A DNA stretch of 64,000 bases from Candidatus Zhuqueibacterota bacterium (GCA_029261995.1 JAJDAF010000064.1:62001-126000); one strand, 5' to 3'; numbered from the stretch's first letter, positions 15,413 through 24,577 are shown. Program-made: numbers and translations. Notes: a model not told the origin generated them from the sequence alone.

Positions 15413-15699
15413 TTTGCGACATAGTTTAATGGATTTAGTTGTTCAATATTCGCATCAAAAAGCGCCTAACAACTAAATCAGCCGTGCGTTTTTTGCATCG
15501 GATGGATTTCCTGTTAGGTACGAATTAAAAAACCAAATATCCACAAAAGTTCATTTTTGCTCTAGTGCAGGGCACCCGCGCGACACACCACAAACTCGGC
15601 CAATCATCCGAACTTCGATTCATGTCGAACTCTTTGGGTCACCTGAATGAAGAAGTCAGACACAACCCTATTTTACACTGCGCTATTGACTTACTATGC

Positions 15700-17706
15700 C
15701 TACCAACGGTCCTTTTTACGTTTATCTTGTCTGTAATTTTTGTGTGTTCTAGACTCTTGTGGCTTTTCAATACTAAATGAATTAATCTTGCAAGGATGTT
15801 TTTTTTCAAGTATCTGGAACAATGTGTAGTCTGCAAAGCCTAAATCGCGATAACTATATCCAGAGTCCTCGATAATTTGCCAAAGGTCTTCAAGACAATT
15901 CATCAAAAGTAGCCACGGTGATGATGTGCTTAGTATTTTTTTATCTCTTTTGGTTTTCCTTATTCCAGGCGCTAAAGATTCACCATCTTCTTGCTCTTTT
16001 TCATTCTTAAAGTCTCGAATAGCTCGTTTCTTTTCAGCCACGAGAGATTTATATCTACTTTGACGATGAGGGATAATCAGTAGCGTTGACTCATCTATTG
16101 AAAAATCTGAATCGATCATCCACAGAGTCTTAGTTACTTTTTCCAATAGCACCCTCATCAATTCCTGGACAACTTTGGGGCTGCATAAAGGTTTGATTTC
16201 CCAAATTGCCTTAAGCAAAGATACTTCGTTTATGAAATCTGGACGAGTAGAATTAGTTAAATACCTCATATATTCATCTGCACCTGATAGCATTTTGCCA
16301 ACGAGAAAAACCACTTCTCTCCAGTCACTTTTTCTAGAAAACGAAGACAATAAATTTATTTCCATTCTATTATCCACAATGTAGCGCGCCGTGAGATACT
16401 CTTGAAGAGTAAGGTGAGAAAATGAATAAAGACCGGGTGACCTTTCAACTAATAAACCAAAATCATTATATAAGACCTCCAAAACTTGACTAGCTTCAGG
16501 TATTTCTTTTCTCATAGTATCCGATGCTCTTTTAAGGCATCCAGATAATTCAACATCTTTTGATGAAAATACTATTTTGCCCTGTTGGAAAAGAGTTGCG
16601 GCAAGGTTTTTTACCAAAATTATTCGTTTGTGCAGTGAGAAATTAACAAAGATGGTTTCACGTGCTATGTTCCGAAAAGCGTCCCATCCCCCGAGAACTC
16701 CTTCAACCGAGCGACCGTATAGTTCATCTGGATCGGATGGAATATTAAGGTCATTATAATACAAGGCACATACAATTGAGAGGAGCAAAGGATTTGAGCC
16801 CAAATCTAGCAAGGATGGTTCATCTTTGCATGTATCAACTAATTGTTCACCTTTCGCCGGAGAAATTACTGAAAACCACTTTTTTACAAATGACACTCGA
16901 TCATCAAATGAAAGCGGAACAATTTCCCATTTTGTAAACCCTAGAAATCCCACCGATAAGCCAAATGGTCGTGAACTAACACAGATGAGACTGTTAGGGT
17001 ATTTAGCTTGCAGGTTTGAAAGCTCAGTTAGCAATTGTTTCTGATGGTCTCTGCCTGTCTCATCCAGTCCATCCAAAAGTAGCATTGATTTCCCTGATAA
17101 CATCAGACTATTAAATACTCTGTCAGCTTGTTTGATATCCAACCAATTCAGAAAGTTAATAGCAGCTTCTTCGATGCTTTTAACTCCTCTCGCCATGTCA
17201 CGAGCAGCTAAGTATATAGGAAGACGAATCATGCCTCGAATTGCCACGCCTTTTGCTGCTTGGACTGTTAAATGTCGAAATAGAGTAGTTTTGCCCGAAC
17301 CTGGATTTCCCAACAAAGCAAATCCTTGACTGGTAGATTGGATGGCTTCGATTGGCTTCAAAGTTGTGCCGTTCTGTGTGGCGAGTTGAATGACGCCTGA
17401 TTTTTGCTTTCTCAATGCAGCCTCAATATCTGAAGCTGCTTTATACTTCTCTCTTTCAATGTCGTTAGAAATGCAAACCTGAGTGTAGGTGTCTTCCACG
17501 GAAACTTGTCGGTTGGTTGCATAAAGAGGGAAAACACCTATCCGTGCTACAATATAGTCAGCATATTTTTCACTACTCGCTGATAAAAGCTTATGCTCCG
17601 ATATAAAAGCTTCGGCTTTGGATCTAAGCTCATCAAATATTGAAGAGAACGATTTTTGAGCTAACAACTTTAAGCCTGTCGTCCCTACAACACTAACTGG
17701 ATCCAT
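15700..17706 (-). CDS. NACHT-domain NTPase (NLR-like, candidate antiphage protein)
   Basis: The 668-aa product is started at 17706 (MDPVSVVGTTGLKLL) because TTGGGAAGTATCAGC precedes it; the frame itself extends to 17784. An N-terminal helical region (1-120) precedes a STAND P-loop ATPase: Walker A GNPGSGKTT beginning at residue 133, Walker B LLLDGLDE with Asp215 and Glu216, a sensor-like SSRPFGL, and a winged-helix end FSHLTLQEYLTARYI. This is the layout of bacterial NACHT proteins (bNACHT/Avs relatives) that sense phage proteins. The C-terminal 200 residues are Lys/Ser-rich with no leucine-rich or TPR repeats I can see, so the sensor is short. No separate effector domain is visible. Codon use is AT-richer than the surroundings, a sign of transfer. 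Confidence 0.85.
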   Translation of the reverse strand: MDPVSVVGTTGLKLLAQKSFSSIFDELRSKAEAFISEHKLLSASSEKYADYIVARIGVFPLYATNRQVSVEDTYTQVCISNDIEREKYKAASDIEAALRKQKSGVIQLATQNGTTLKPIEAIQSTSQGFALLGNPGSGKTTLFRHLTVQAAKGVAIRGMIRLPIYLAARDMARGVKSIEEAAINFLNWLDIKQADRVFNSLMLSGKSMLLLDGLDETGRDHQKQLLTELSNLQAKYPNSLICVSSRPFGLSVGFLGFTKWEIVPLSFDDRVSFVKKWFSVISPAKGEQLVDTCKDEPSLLDLGSNPLLLSIVCALYYNDLNIPSDPDELYGRSVEGVLGGWDAFRNIARETIFVNFSLHKRIILVKNLAATLFQQGKIVFSSKDVELSGCLKRASDTMRKEIPEASQVLEVLYNDFGLLVERSPGLYSFSHLTLQEYLTARYIVDNRMEINLLSSFSRKSDWREVVFLVGKMLSGADEYMRYLTNSTRPDFINEVSLLKAIWEIKPLCSPKVVQELMRVLLEKVTKTLWMIDSDFSIDESTLLIIPHRQSRYKSLVAEKKRAIRDFKNEKEQEDGESLAPGIRKTKRDKKILSTSSPWLLLMNCLEDLWQIIEDSGYSYRDLGFADYTLFQILEKKHPCKINSFSIEKPQESRTHKNYRQDKRKKDRW

Positions 17707-17788
17707 GCTGATACTTCCCAAGATTACATGATTTTGATTACATCTGTTTTGTTTCGCAACCCTAACGTAGTTTATTGGACCCAATGTT

Positions 17789-17825
17789 CCGGCAAACCGG
17801 ACTCATGTCATGTCCGGTAAACCGG
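17789..17825. repeat. Palindrome upstream of the NACHT gene
   Basis: Inner arms CCGGAC (17797-17802) and GTCCGG (17812-17817) are perfectly complementary around a nine-base loop, and an outer CCGG pair flanks them. It lies about 85 bases upstream of the NACHT start, so it could be an operator or the boundary of the inserted gene. Confidence 0.5.
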
Positions 17826-18216
17826 TCGTCACAGATAGCCCTAACTACCATCAAATCACACGATTGCTCTCGCAAATCGGAACGCTGTCGCCTTTGTTAT
17901 TGGAACCAGGCTACGGTCCAATAACCATGTGTCGAGCATGGCATATCCGTGGTGAGCGATTATGGCACAAATTAGCTTTGCATTCTGCGTGAGGCCTGCC
18001 ATGGCAACGCCTGCTTCTGTCGTAGATATCAATTTAGGAGCCTGCATCCTCCCTCGCCCGAATTCGTCTGGTTAAAAATCGTTTGATAGGAGACAGTTTA
18101 GAGAATGACAACAAGATAGACAAGTCTCTTGCACATGTCAAGCAGAAAGTTGCGACCCTGCAACATGTTCAGCGTCCACAATCGAGCCTTCGGCAATCTC
18201 CCTGCTCACAGATGGA

Positions 18217-18260
18217 GATGTCGTCGCAACCAGCGCTCGCGTGACATTTTTTTCAGGCCG
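18217..18260 (-). repeat. Dispersed repeat of the TCATTGCGAGC type, copy 1
   Basis: Reads GTCGCAACCAGCGCTCGC then GTGACATTTTTTTCAGGC on the plus strand. The reverse complement resembles the widespread intergenic GTCATTGCGAG repeats seen in many bacteria. A second copy is at 20507-20551, so the S9 peptidase gene is bracketed. Confidence 0.5.
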
Positions 18261-18289
18261 CGGGCAATCACGGAAAAAAGTTAGAGATG

Positions 18290-20356
18290 TTACCAGGCCT
18301 GCCCCATCGACATCTCCGCCTCTGGTCGCAGCAGGTACTTGTCAAACCAGGCCAGATCCCAGGCCATCTTCGCTTTGCGGTTACGGTACTTCGAAAGACC
18401 GTGCGGCTCACCGGGATAAACCACCAGTTCTGTGTCCACTCTCAGGTAATGGTTGAGCGCTCGATAGAGTGTTCGCGCGTGTGCCGCCGGCACACGTTCG
18501 TCCGCGCCGCCGACGTGGATCAGAGTCGGCGTGGTGGTTTTGCCGAGGGAGTAGAGCGGTGAGGCGGCGCGGTAGGCGTTTGCCTTGCTCCATGGCTGAC
18601 CCTGCATGAAATTGATGACGTGGCCGGGTGTGTCCTCCAGGCCCCACTGCATGAGCTGGTCGATGACGCCTGCCCCGGAACTCGCCGCCTTAAACCGTGT
18701 CGTGCGCGCGATCAGGCAGTTGGTGAGAAATCCGCCATTGCTCCAACCCATGACGCCAAGCCGCTCCGGGTCGGCGATGCCGCGCGCAACCAGAGCGTCC
18801 ACTCCCGTGAGGATATCGTCAACCTCGATATCGTTTTCCCGGCCCATGAGTTCGGTCATGAAGCGGTCGCCATACCCGGTTGAGCCCCGGTAATTCGGAC
18901 TGAAGAGCGCGTATCCCTGCCCTGGCAACAATCCGCGTCCGCCTGTAGACAGCTCGAAACGATGCAGGCTTGCCGATGTCGGTCCGCCGTGGATTTGTAC
19001 GATGGTGGGCAGCGGCTCGCCGGATTTGTGCCCGGCCGGCAGTTCTAGAATCCCTGCAACCGTGTCACTATTCGCCCCGGCCCATTTGACGATAGAAATC
19101 CGCGGCAACTTCCAGCTCGCCACCTGCGGATTGATTTCAGTCAGGCGCTGGTATTCTCCCCGTTTGTTGACCAGGAACAGGTCCGCGGCGGTGGCCACTG
19201 TGCTCTTGCTCGCCACCAGTTTATTGCCCGCCAGACTGAACCCACTGACCACGACATCTCCCGGCGTAAGCTCGCGCAAGGAGGTATGGCGGCCATCCCG
19301 GACCTGCGACAGGCTGTACGCCCTGCGCCGTGCCTGCTTCTGGCCAAGGAAACACAGTTCTCGCCCGGCGCCCCATTGCAGGCTGCCGGACTGCAATGTA
19401 ATGTCCTCCGGCCCTTGCAGTGCTCTAAGAGAGATGCTGCCCCCAGCCCATTCTCCGACATAAATTTCTGCCGGGTAGCCATCGAATCCGATTGTGAACG
19501 CCAGCGCTTGGCTATCTTCTGACCAGCACAGGCCGGCCAGCCACCCGAATGGAGATGGGTGTGAATCGCGCCAGCCCTGTTCCGTTAAAACGGACGTCGC
19601 TTCAGAGGCGACATCATAGACCTCGACGCGTGACCAGCCTTCGTTTTTGAGAAGCGTGTTGTCCGGACGCGTAATCATGGCGATGCGGTTGCCATCCGGA
19701 GCCACGGCAAAATCGACGATGACCTGCCTTGCGGCCACCAGCTTCCTGCTGCGCCAGGAACTCAGGTCCAACATGTGCAGTTGCGAAAAATTCACTTTGC
19801 CCCGGCCATACTCGAGATGGCTGTATTGCTTGTGCAGTGCCGGCCATTCGCCGGCATACTCAGGCTCGCTGGTGGTGAAGAGGAGCCGGGACCCATCTTT
19901 CGCCAGTTCGACTTGGCTGACACCCTCTCGGGCACGGGTGATTTGCTGCAGGCCAATGCCTTCTCGCGAAATTCTCCACACCTGCTTCGGGGCGATTTCA
20001 ACGCCGCTCTCTGGCTGTGCCACACTGCGCTTGCTCAGGAAATAGAGATGGCGGCTGTCCTGGCTCCATTGTGCGGCAGTGTCGTTGGCGGGGTCATAGG
20101 TTAACCGGCGCCGCGATTTGTCGGTTGTCGCCACGACCCACAGGTCGCTGGTCGTGCGGTCCAGCAGGGAGTCCCAGCGCACCTCGGTATAAGCGACAAA
20201 TTCGCCATCCGGCGATACTGCGACATCGCGGATATGCGCCAGCGAGAAGTAGTCGTCAGGCTGGATGTCGTGCGTTCTTTGCGGTTGAGCTGATGCGCTG
20301 ATAAGCAACGCGCTCAGCATGAATGCGACTGTGGCGGATATGCGGTTTGGCAGCAT
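18290..20356 (-). CDS. S9 family peptidase (prolyl oligopeptidase/dipeptidyl-peptidase type), exported
   Basis: The 688-aa product starts at 20356 (MLPNRISATVAFMLS), six bases after GGAGAG; the upstream extension of the frame has no site. A Sec signal peptide ends near SASA (about residue 23). Residues about 30-420 form a beta-propeller with WD40/TolB-like strands (DVAVSPDGEFVAYTE, SQDSRHLYF), and about 430-688 form the alpha/beta-hydrolase. The triad is visible: Ser539 in GWSNGG, Asp619 in GGADERVP and His652 in GEPHGLSKY. The enzyme should cleave short peptides, typically after Pro or Ala or from acylated N-termini, in the periplasm. It is monocistronic; the nearest same-strand gene ends about 790 bases upstream of its start. 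The exact specificity cannot be read from the sequence. Confidence 0.92.
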   Translation of the reverse strand: MLPNRISATVAFMLSALLISASAQPQRTHDIQPDDYFSLAHIRDVAVSPDGEFVAYTEVRWDSLLDRTTSDLWVVATTDKSRRRLTYDPANDTAAQWSQDSRHLYFLSKRSVAQPESGVEIAPKQVWRISREGIGLQQITRAREGVSQVELAKDGSRLLFTTSEPEYAGEWPALHKQYSHLEYGRGKVNFSQLHMLDLSSWRSRKLVAARQVIVDFAVAPDGNRIAMITRPDNTLLKNEGWSRVEVYDVASEATSVLTEQGWRDSHPSPFGWLAGLCWSEDSQALAFTIGFDGYPAEIYVGEWAGGSISLRALQGPEDITLQSGSLQWGAGRELCFLGQKQARRRAYSLSQVRDGRHTSLRELTPGDVVVSGFSLAGNKLVASKSTVATAADLFLVNKRGEYQRLTEINPQVASWKLPRISIVKWAGANSDTVAGILELPAGHKSGEPLPTIVQIHGGPTSASLHRFELSTGGRGLLPGQGYALFSPNYRGSTGYGDRFMTELMGRENDIEVDDILTGVDALVARGIADPERLGVMGWSNGGFLTNCLIARTTRFKAASSGAGVIDQLMQWGLEDTPGHVINFMQGQPWSKANAYRAASPLYSLGKTTTPTLIHVGGADERVPAAHARTLYRALNHYLRVDTELVVYPGEPHGLSKYRNRKAKMAWDLAWFDKYLLRPEAEMSMGQAW

Positions 20357-20506
20357 AGCTCTCTCCAAGGAAGGTGTTATGCTAACTAAGAATGGTAAGG
20401 GTTTACTTAAAGGCAAATGCCATAGGTGAGAAAATGTAGCAAAACGCTTCACTGGAAACAACCCTTTTTTGCGCCGCGCTTTAGCCGGTAGTGTCAGTGC
20501 TACCGG

Positions 20507-20551
20507 ATGATCGCGTCGCCACCAGCGCTCGCAATGACATTTTCTGTAGGC
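20507..20551 (-). repeat. Dispersed repeat of the TCATTGCGAGC type, copy 2
   Basis: Plus-strand GTCGCCACCAGCGCTCGC then AATGACATTTTCTGTAGGC, parallel to the copy at 18217-18260. Its reverse complement begins TGTCATTGCGAGCG. Confidence 0.55.
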
Positions 20552-20669
20552 TCGGCTTCCTGGTCGGCCCGTGTGGCAGCGGCAATGAACATTGAGTAAT
20601 ACAATTTACACAAAAGTATTTACAGGCTCACAGGCTCCACAAAGTTTCTGACACTCCCGAAACCTCGCA

Positions 20670-21004
20670 CAGATCAGCCTGAGCCTCGCACAAATCAACC
20701 GGAACATCCCACAGGTCAGCCGGATCATCGCAGAGATCAGCCGGACTATCCCACAGATCAACCGAAACATCCCGCAGATCAGCCTGAACATCGTACAGAT
20801 CAACCGGACTATCGCACAGATCAGCCTGAACATCGCACAGATCAACCGAAACATCGCGCAGATCAGCCGAAACATCCCACAGATCAACCGAACTATCGCA
20901 CAGATCAGCCTGACCATCGCTCAGGGTAGCCTGATCATCGCTCGGGGCAGCCGGATCATCCCAGAGATCAACTCGATCAACCCGCAAGTCAGCCGGATGA
21001 CCCC
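20670..21004. repeat. Tandem array of about sixteen 21-base units
   Basis: Units such as CAGATCAGCCTGAACATCGCA repeat with an exact 21-base period from 20670 to 21004 without one indel. Substitutions occur mainly at set positions (A/G at 8, T/G/A at 11-12, C/T near 14-15). Because 21 is divisible by three, several frames stay open: on the minus strand heptads like MFRLICA or DVQADLC, on the plus strand QISLNIA. The outer units (13 to 16 and the one before unit 1) are more diverged. The array lies between the S9 gene and the ABC transporter genes. Confidence 0.9.
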
Positions 21005-21143
21005 GGCAAGCTCGTTGAGAAACAGTCCAAGCCACGGTTTGGCGTGGCTGACACGCGGGTTCTATTTCTGGGATTTGTTTGGGAAGGGGAAATTCGTGAG
21101 AATCAGTGTAAATCCGTGGCTCAAAAAACAAACCACGACGGAA

Positions 21144-22661
21144 CTATGATGCCTGCTGCAAATGCTTCGGCGCCAGCCACCGCTCCAGCAGTTCAAACAG
21201 CAACTCCACCACAATCGCCAGCAGGGCCGCCGGAATCGCCCCCCACATAATCAAATAGGGGTCGTTTAGCGACAGGCCGGTGACGATGTACTCGCCGAGT
21301 CCACCGGCGCCGATGAAAGCCGCTATGGTGGCGGTGCCAATCAGAATGACGGCGGCCGTGCGAACCCCGGCCAGAATGGTCGGCATGCTCAAGGGAATCT
21401 CGACGTGGCGCAGCCGCTGCCAGCCGGTCAACCCCATGCCAAGAGCGACTTTCTTGAGCACCGGATCGATGGAGTTCAGTCCGGTGAAGGTGTTGCGCAG
21501 AATGGGCAAAAGCGCATAAAGAAACAGCGCCACCAGCGCCGGTTTGACGCCGATGCCAAACAACGGAATCATCAGCGCCAGCAAGGCCAGCGACGGCACG
21601 GTCTGCAACAAACCCGCGAAATAAATGACGGGCCCGGAAATTCGCTGCATCTTATAAATAAGCATGCCGGCCGGCAGGGCCACCAGCACGGCCAGAGCCA
21701 GGGCAACCCCGGTCAGCAGCAAATGGGTGGCTGTCTTGTCCGCCAGGTCGCGCCATCGGCTGATCCTGGCGCTTGCTGCAGCCGGATCCTTCAGGTTCTG
21801 GAGGACAAGAAAGCCGTGGGCCGCCTGCGCGAAGGTCTTGCCGTCGATGGCAACTTCCGCGTTCAGCGCTTGCATGGTTTGCGCGTCAATGATGTGTTTG
21901 AGCTGCGCCAGAAGCGCCAGAACTGCCTCAGGCAGATCGGCGCGCACAAACGGCGCAGCCAGGTAGATGGGAAAGAAGTTCTTGTCATCCTCGAGCAGGG
22001 TCAGGTCATACTTTTGAATCTCGGCGTCCGTGGAATAGACATCCATGACATCTATCTTACCATCGGCCAGCGCCTGGTAGGAGAGCGAGTGCTCCATACC
22101 GAGCGGCGTAGCGGCCAGGCGGTAGAAGTCCGCCAGCGCGCGCCAGCCGTCTCCGCGTTCAATGTATTCGTAGCTGAAGCCGTAACGCAGGTCGGCCTGG
22201 CGGCGCAGGTCGGAGATGGTGCGCAGGCCCTTCTCCTCGGCAAATGCCGCCCGGGTGGTCAATGCGTAGGTATTGTTGAATCCGAATGAGTCGAGCAGCC
22301 GCACCGGTTGCTGGTCTCGCAGCAAGGCTTGCAGTTCCTGGTAGGTCGGTGTCTTCTCCAGTTTCAGAATAGCTTGCGTGATGGTGCCGGAGTATTCCGG
22401 ATAAATGTCGATTTCGCCCGTGGTCAGCGCCTGGTAGCAGATGAGCGTACCGCCAAGCCCGAAAGTCCGCTCCACCTGGTAACCGCGTGACTCCAGCAGT
22501 TGCGCCATGATTTCGGCAAGAATATAGCTCTCGTTGAAATGTTTGCTGCCGAGTTTGATGGGCTGCGCGATGAGGGTGGTACAGAGCAAGGTCAGCGCGG
22601 CAAGCAATCCGAAATATACTGCCCCTTTTCTGCTGTCTTGGTTTGGTTTCCTGGTGGCCAT
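21144..22661 (-). CDS. Osmoprotectant-type ABC transporter, fused substrate-binding and permease protein
   Basis: The 505-aa product has a hydrophobic leader (GAVYFGLLAALTLLCTTLIA) and then an OpuAC/OsmX-type binding domain (about 33-300: IKLGSKHFNESYILAE, GLGGTLICYQALTTGEIDIY, PEYSGT, DVYSTDAEI). The rest (about 310-500) is a BPD-type permease with five to six helices and the ATPase-contacting loop LGMGLTGWQRLRHVEIP. By family it imports glycine betaine, choline or related quaternary amines. Binding-protein domains fused in front of the permease are known for this class. It follows the ATPase gene by 61 bases on the same strand, so the two make a complete importer. No strong Shine-Dalgarno is visible. 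Confidence 0.9.
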   Translation of the reverse strand: MATRKPNQDSRKGAVYFGLLAALTLLCTTLIAQPIKLGSKHFNESYILAEIMAQLLESRGYQVERTFGLGGTLICYQALTTGEIDIYPEYSGTITQAILKLEKTPTYQELQALLRDQQPVRLLDSFGFNNTYALTTRAAFAEEKGLRTISDLRRQADLRYGFSYEYIERGDGWRALADFYRLAATPLGMEHSLSYQALADGKIDVMDVYSTDAEIQKYDLTLLEDDKNFFPIYLAAPFVRADLPEAVLALLAQLKHIIDAQTMQALNAEVAIDGKTFAQAAHGFLVLQNLKDPAAASARISRWRDLADKTATHLLLTGVALALAVLVALPAGMLIYKMQRISGPVIYFAGLLQTVPSLALLALMIPLFGIGVKPALVALFLYALLPILRNTFTGLNSIDPVLKKVALGMGLTGWQRLRHVEIPLSMPTILAGVRTAAVILIGTATIAAFIGAGGLGEYIVTGLSLNDPYLIMWGAIPAALLAIVVELLFELLERWLAPKHLQQAS

Positions 22662-22722
22662 TTGGATTCAGGCTTTCTCCCGTGTTGGCGAATTGATTTC
22701 CTCACAAACCCGAGATGTTCGT

Positions 22723-23499
22723 TTAGGTCTCGGATTGTTTTTTCATTGGCGGAGCGACCTCATCCAGTTGCATGTGCACGAATTTCTCCACAAATGCTGA
22801 CGCCGGTCTGCGCAGGATATCTTCCCGCGCGCCCATTTGTTCCAGTTTGCCGTTATTCAGAAGCGCGATGAAATCCGCCAGTTTCATGGCTTCGCGCAAG
22901 TCGTGGGTCACCAGCACAATCGTCCGTGCCTGCAGTCGCTGTAGCTTGATGAACTCCGAGTGAATCTCGTTGCGCGTGATCGGGTCCAGGGCGCCGAAGG
23001 GCTCGTCGAGCAGGAAGAGTGGCGGATCGAGCATCATGGCGCGGCACAGGCCGACCCGTTGTTGTTCGCCGCCGCTAAGCTCAAAGGGATGCTTTTCGAT
23101 GTAGTCGAGTGGCAGGCCAACCAGAGTCATGAGTTCCTGCAGTCGTTCGCCGGTTTTCGGTGCCGGCCATTGCGCCAGTCTTGCGAGCAGGGTGATATTC
23201 TGCTCAACTGTGAGATGTGGAAACAGGCCGGTGCCTTGCACGGCGTATCCGATCTTGCGTCTGAGTTCATGCAACCGGTTGCGGTCGATGGTCTCGCCGA
23301 AGATACGCAGCGTGCCACCGTCGGCTGCAATCAACCCATTGATCAGTTGGACTAGCGTAGATTTCCCGCTGCCGCTGCGGCCGATGACGGCCGTGGTGGC
23401 CTCCGCGGGCAAGGTCAGAGAAAGTGAGTCAAGCGCAAGCTGTGTGCCGTAACGCTTGCTGACGTGTTCGAATACAATGGGTGAGGTCGCTGAAGGCAT
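22723..23499 (-). CDS. Osmoprotectant ABC transporter ATP-binding protein
   Basis: The 258-aa product has all ATPase motifs: Walker A GRSGSGKST near residue 40, Q-loop GYAVQGTGLFPHLTVEQN, signature LSGGEQQRVGLCRAMM, Walker B PPLFLLDEPFGALD, and switch VTHDLREA. It most resembles OpuCA/ProV-class subunits (PITRNEIHSEFIKLQ is typical) but ends without the tandem CBS domains that sense ionic strength in those proteins, so regulation by osmotic strength through CBS is absent. It is the first gene of the two-gene transporter unit and lies 70 bases downstream of the methyltransferase gene on the same strand. The start is a plain ATG with only weak purine-rich sequence upstream. Confidence 0.92.
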   Translation of the reverse strand: MPSATSPIVFEHVSKRYGTQLALDSLSLTLPAEATTAVIGRSGSGKSTLVQLINGLIAADGGTLRIFGETIDRNRLHELRRKIGYAVQGTGLFPHLTVEQNITLLARLAQWPAPKTGERLQELMTLVGLPLDYIEKHPFELSGGEQQRVGLCRAMMLDPPLFLLDEPFGALDPITRNEIHSEFIKLQRLQARTIVLVTHDLREAMKLADFIALLNNGKLEQMGAREDILRRPASAFVEKFVHMQLDEVAPPMKKQSET

Positions 23500-23569
23500 A
23501 GGCGCGCCGCCTCACGGGAGTCCGTGAACGCTACTCATCTTCGAGCCGGAGCATTGTTTGCGCTCAGCA

Positions 23570-24577
23570 TCATTTTGGGACCATCAGGTTGAGGCTGAAC
23601 CATTTGTTGTCATCGTACCAGGAGCGCTCGAGGCGAAGGCCACAGTTTTCCGCCATTTCCTCGATGCCTGCGATCGGATATTTATATGAGTTCTCCGTGT
23701 GAATCGTCTCACCTTTGCTGAAGTGAAACGAGCGGTCCAGCTCTCCGATATAAACCTCCTGATCTTTGAGGCTTTCCAGGTGCATCTCAACCCGGCTTTC
23801 GTCACGATTGAACCGTGCGCGGTGGTGAAATTGCGAAAGATCGAAATCACCATCCAACTCGCGGTTGATACGGGCCAGCAAGTTGAGATTGAAAGCCGCG
23901 GTCACGCCGCGGGCGTCGTCGTAGGCCGGTATCAGGATGTCTTTAGATTTTGCGAGGTCCATGCCGATGAGCAGCATGTCGTTGTCTGTCATGGTCTCGC
24001 GGATCTTTCGAAGAAAATTCTCAGACGCACGTCTCTCGTAGTTGCCGATGCTCGAGCCCAAAAAAAGGATTAGCTTTTGCCTGTGTTGCCGTTCCTTGAT
24101 CGTGGTGAGCGCGGTGAGGTAGTCCGAAGCCATCGCCGTGATGCGCAGTCCATCGTATTTTCGCAGCAGAGCCCGCGTGCTTTTCACCAGCATGCTTTTC
24201 GAAATATCGATGGGGAGGTAGTGCAGGTCGCGCTCAGCTCTTAAGAAAGCTTCCAGCAGCAGCACCGTTTTAGTGGAGCTACCGCTACCGAGTTCGACAA
24301 GAGCCACCTCGTCTTCCGTCAATGAGACGATGTTATCGGCATGGTCGATGAGAATGCTGCGCTCCGTTCGAGTTGGATAGTATTCGGGCAAGTCACAGAT
24401 TCTCTCGAATAGCTCAGACCCATTCTGGTCGTACAGGAATTTCGGCGACAGCGTTTTGGGGGTTGCCGACAGACCGTGCAGAACGTTGCTGGCAAAGGGC
24501 TCCATCGAATGGTCCTTGCGCGAGATCTTGATCTTAAGACGCTGTTTTGGTGACTCAGCTAGTATGTCAAAATCCAT
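23570..24577 (-). CDS. egtD: EgtD-like L-histidine N-alpha-methyltransferase family protein
   Basis: The 335-aa product matches the Methyltransf_33/EgtD family along its length: LSPKFLYDQNGSELFERICD, LPEYYPTRTE, the SAM-binding LVELGSGSSTKT, LHYLPIDISKSML, LFLGSSIGNYERR and IGMDLAKS, followed by YDDARGVTAAFNLNLLARIN. EgtD makes hercynine by trimethylating histidine, the first step to ergothioneine. I do not see the partner EgtB (DinB plus FGE-like domains) next to it; the FGE-domain proteins at 25-29 kb are lipoproteins with Ig domains instead. The family also contains enzymes methylating other alpha-amino groups, so the substrate is likely but unproven. AAGGAG lies ten bases before the start. 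Confidence 0.85.
   Translation of the reverse strand: MDFDILAESPKQRLKIKISRKDHSMEPFASNVLHGLSATPKTLSPKFLYDQNGSELFERICDLPEYYPTRTERSILIDHADNIVSLTEDEVALVELGSGSSTKTVLLLEAFLRAERDLHYLPIDISKSMLVKSTRALLRKYDGLRITAMASDYLTALTTIKERQHRQKLILFLGSSIGNYERRASENFLRKIRETMTDNDMLLIGMDLAKSKDILIPAYDDARGVTAAFNLNLLARINRELDGDFDLSQFHHRARFNRDESRVEMHLESLKDQEVYIGELDRSFHFSKGETIHTENSYKYPIAGIEEMAENCGLRLERSWYDDNKWFSLNLMVPK

Larger units (their letters stand above)
17707..18289. other. Intergenic stretch with palindromes and a dispersed repeat
   Basis: It holds two dyads (17789-17825; arms TTATTGGA/TCCAATAA at 17897-17904 and 17917-17924) and one copy of the repeat that also lies beyond the S9 gene. No gene is supported in either strand. 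Confidence 0.55.
20357..21143. other. Intergenic stretch with a 21-base tandem repeat array
   Basis: Contains the dispersed repeat at 20507-20551 and the tandem array at 20670-21004. All long frames through the array are by-products of the repeat; none has a credible start and family match, so I annotate no gene. Confidence 0.65.

Noticed and set aside
15565-15780. A 71-aa plus-strand frame
   Set aside because: It lies opposite the end of the NACHT gene and has no start signal or family.
20670-21004. A CRISPR array
   Set aside because: Units are contiguous 21-mers without unique spacers and no cas genes are present.
20606-21131. Long minus-strand frames through the 21-base repeats (MFRLICA and DVQADLC heptads)
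   Set aside because: They follow from the period being a multiple of three; there is no good start site and the amino-acid makeup is implausible.
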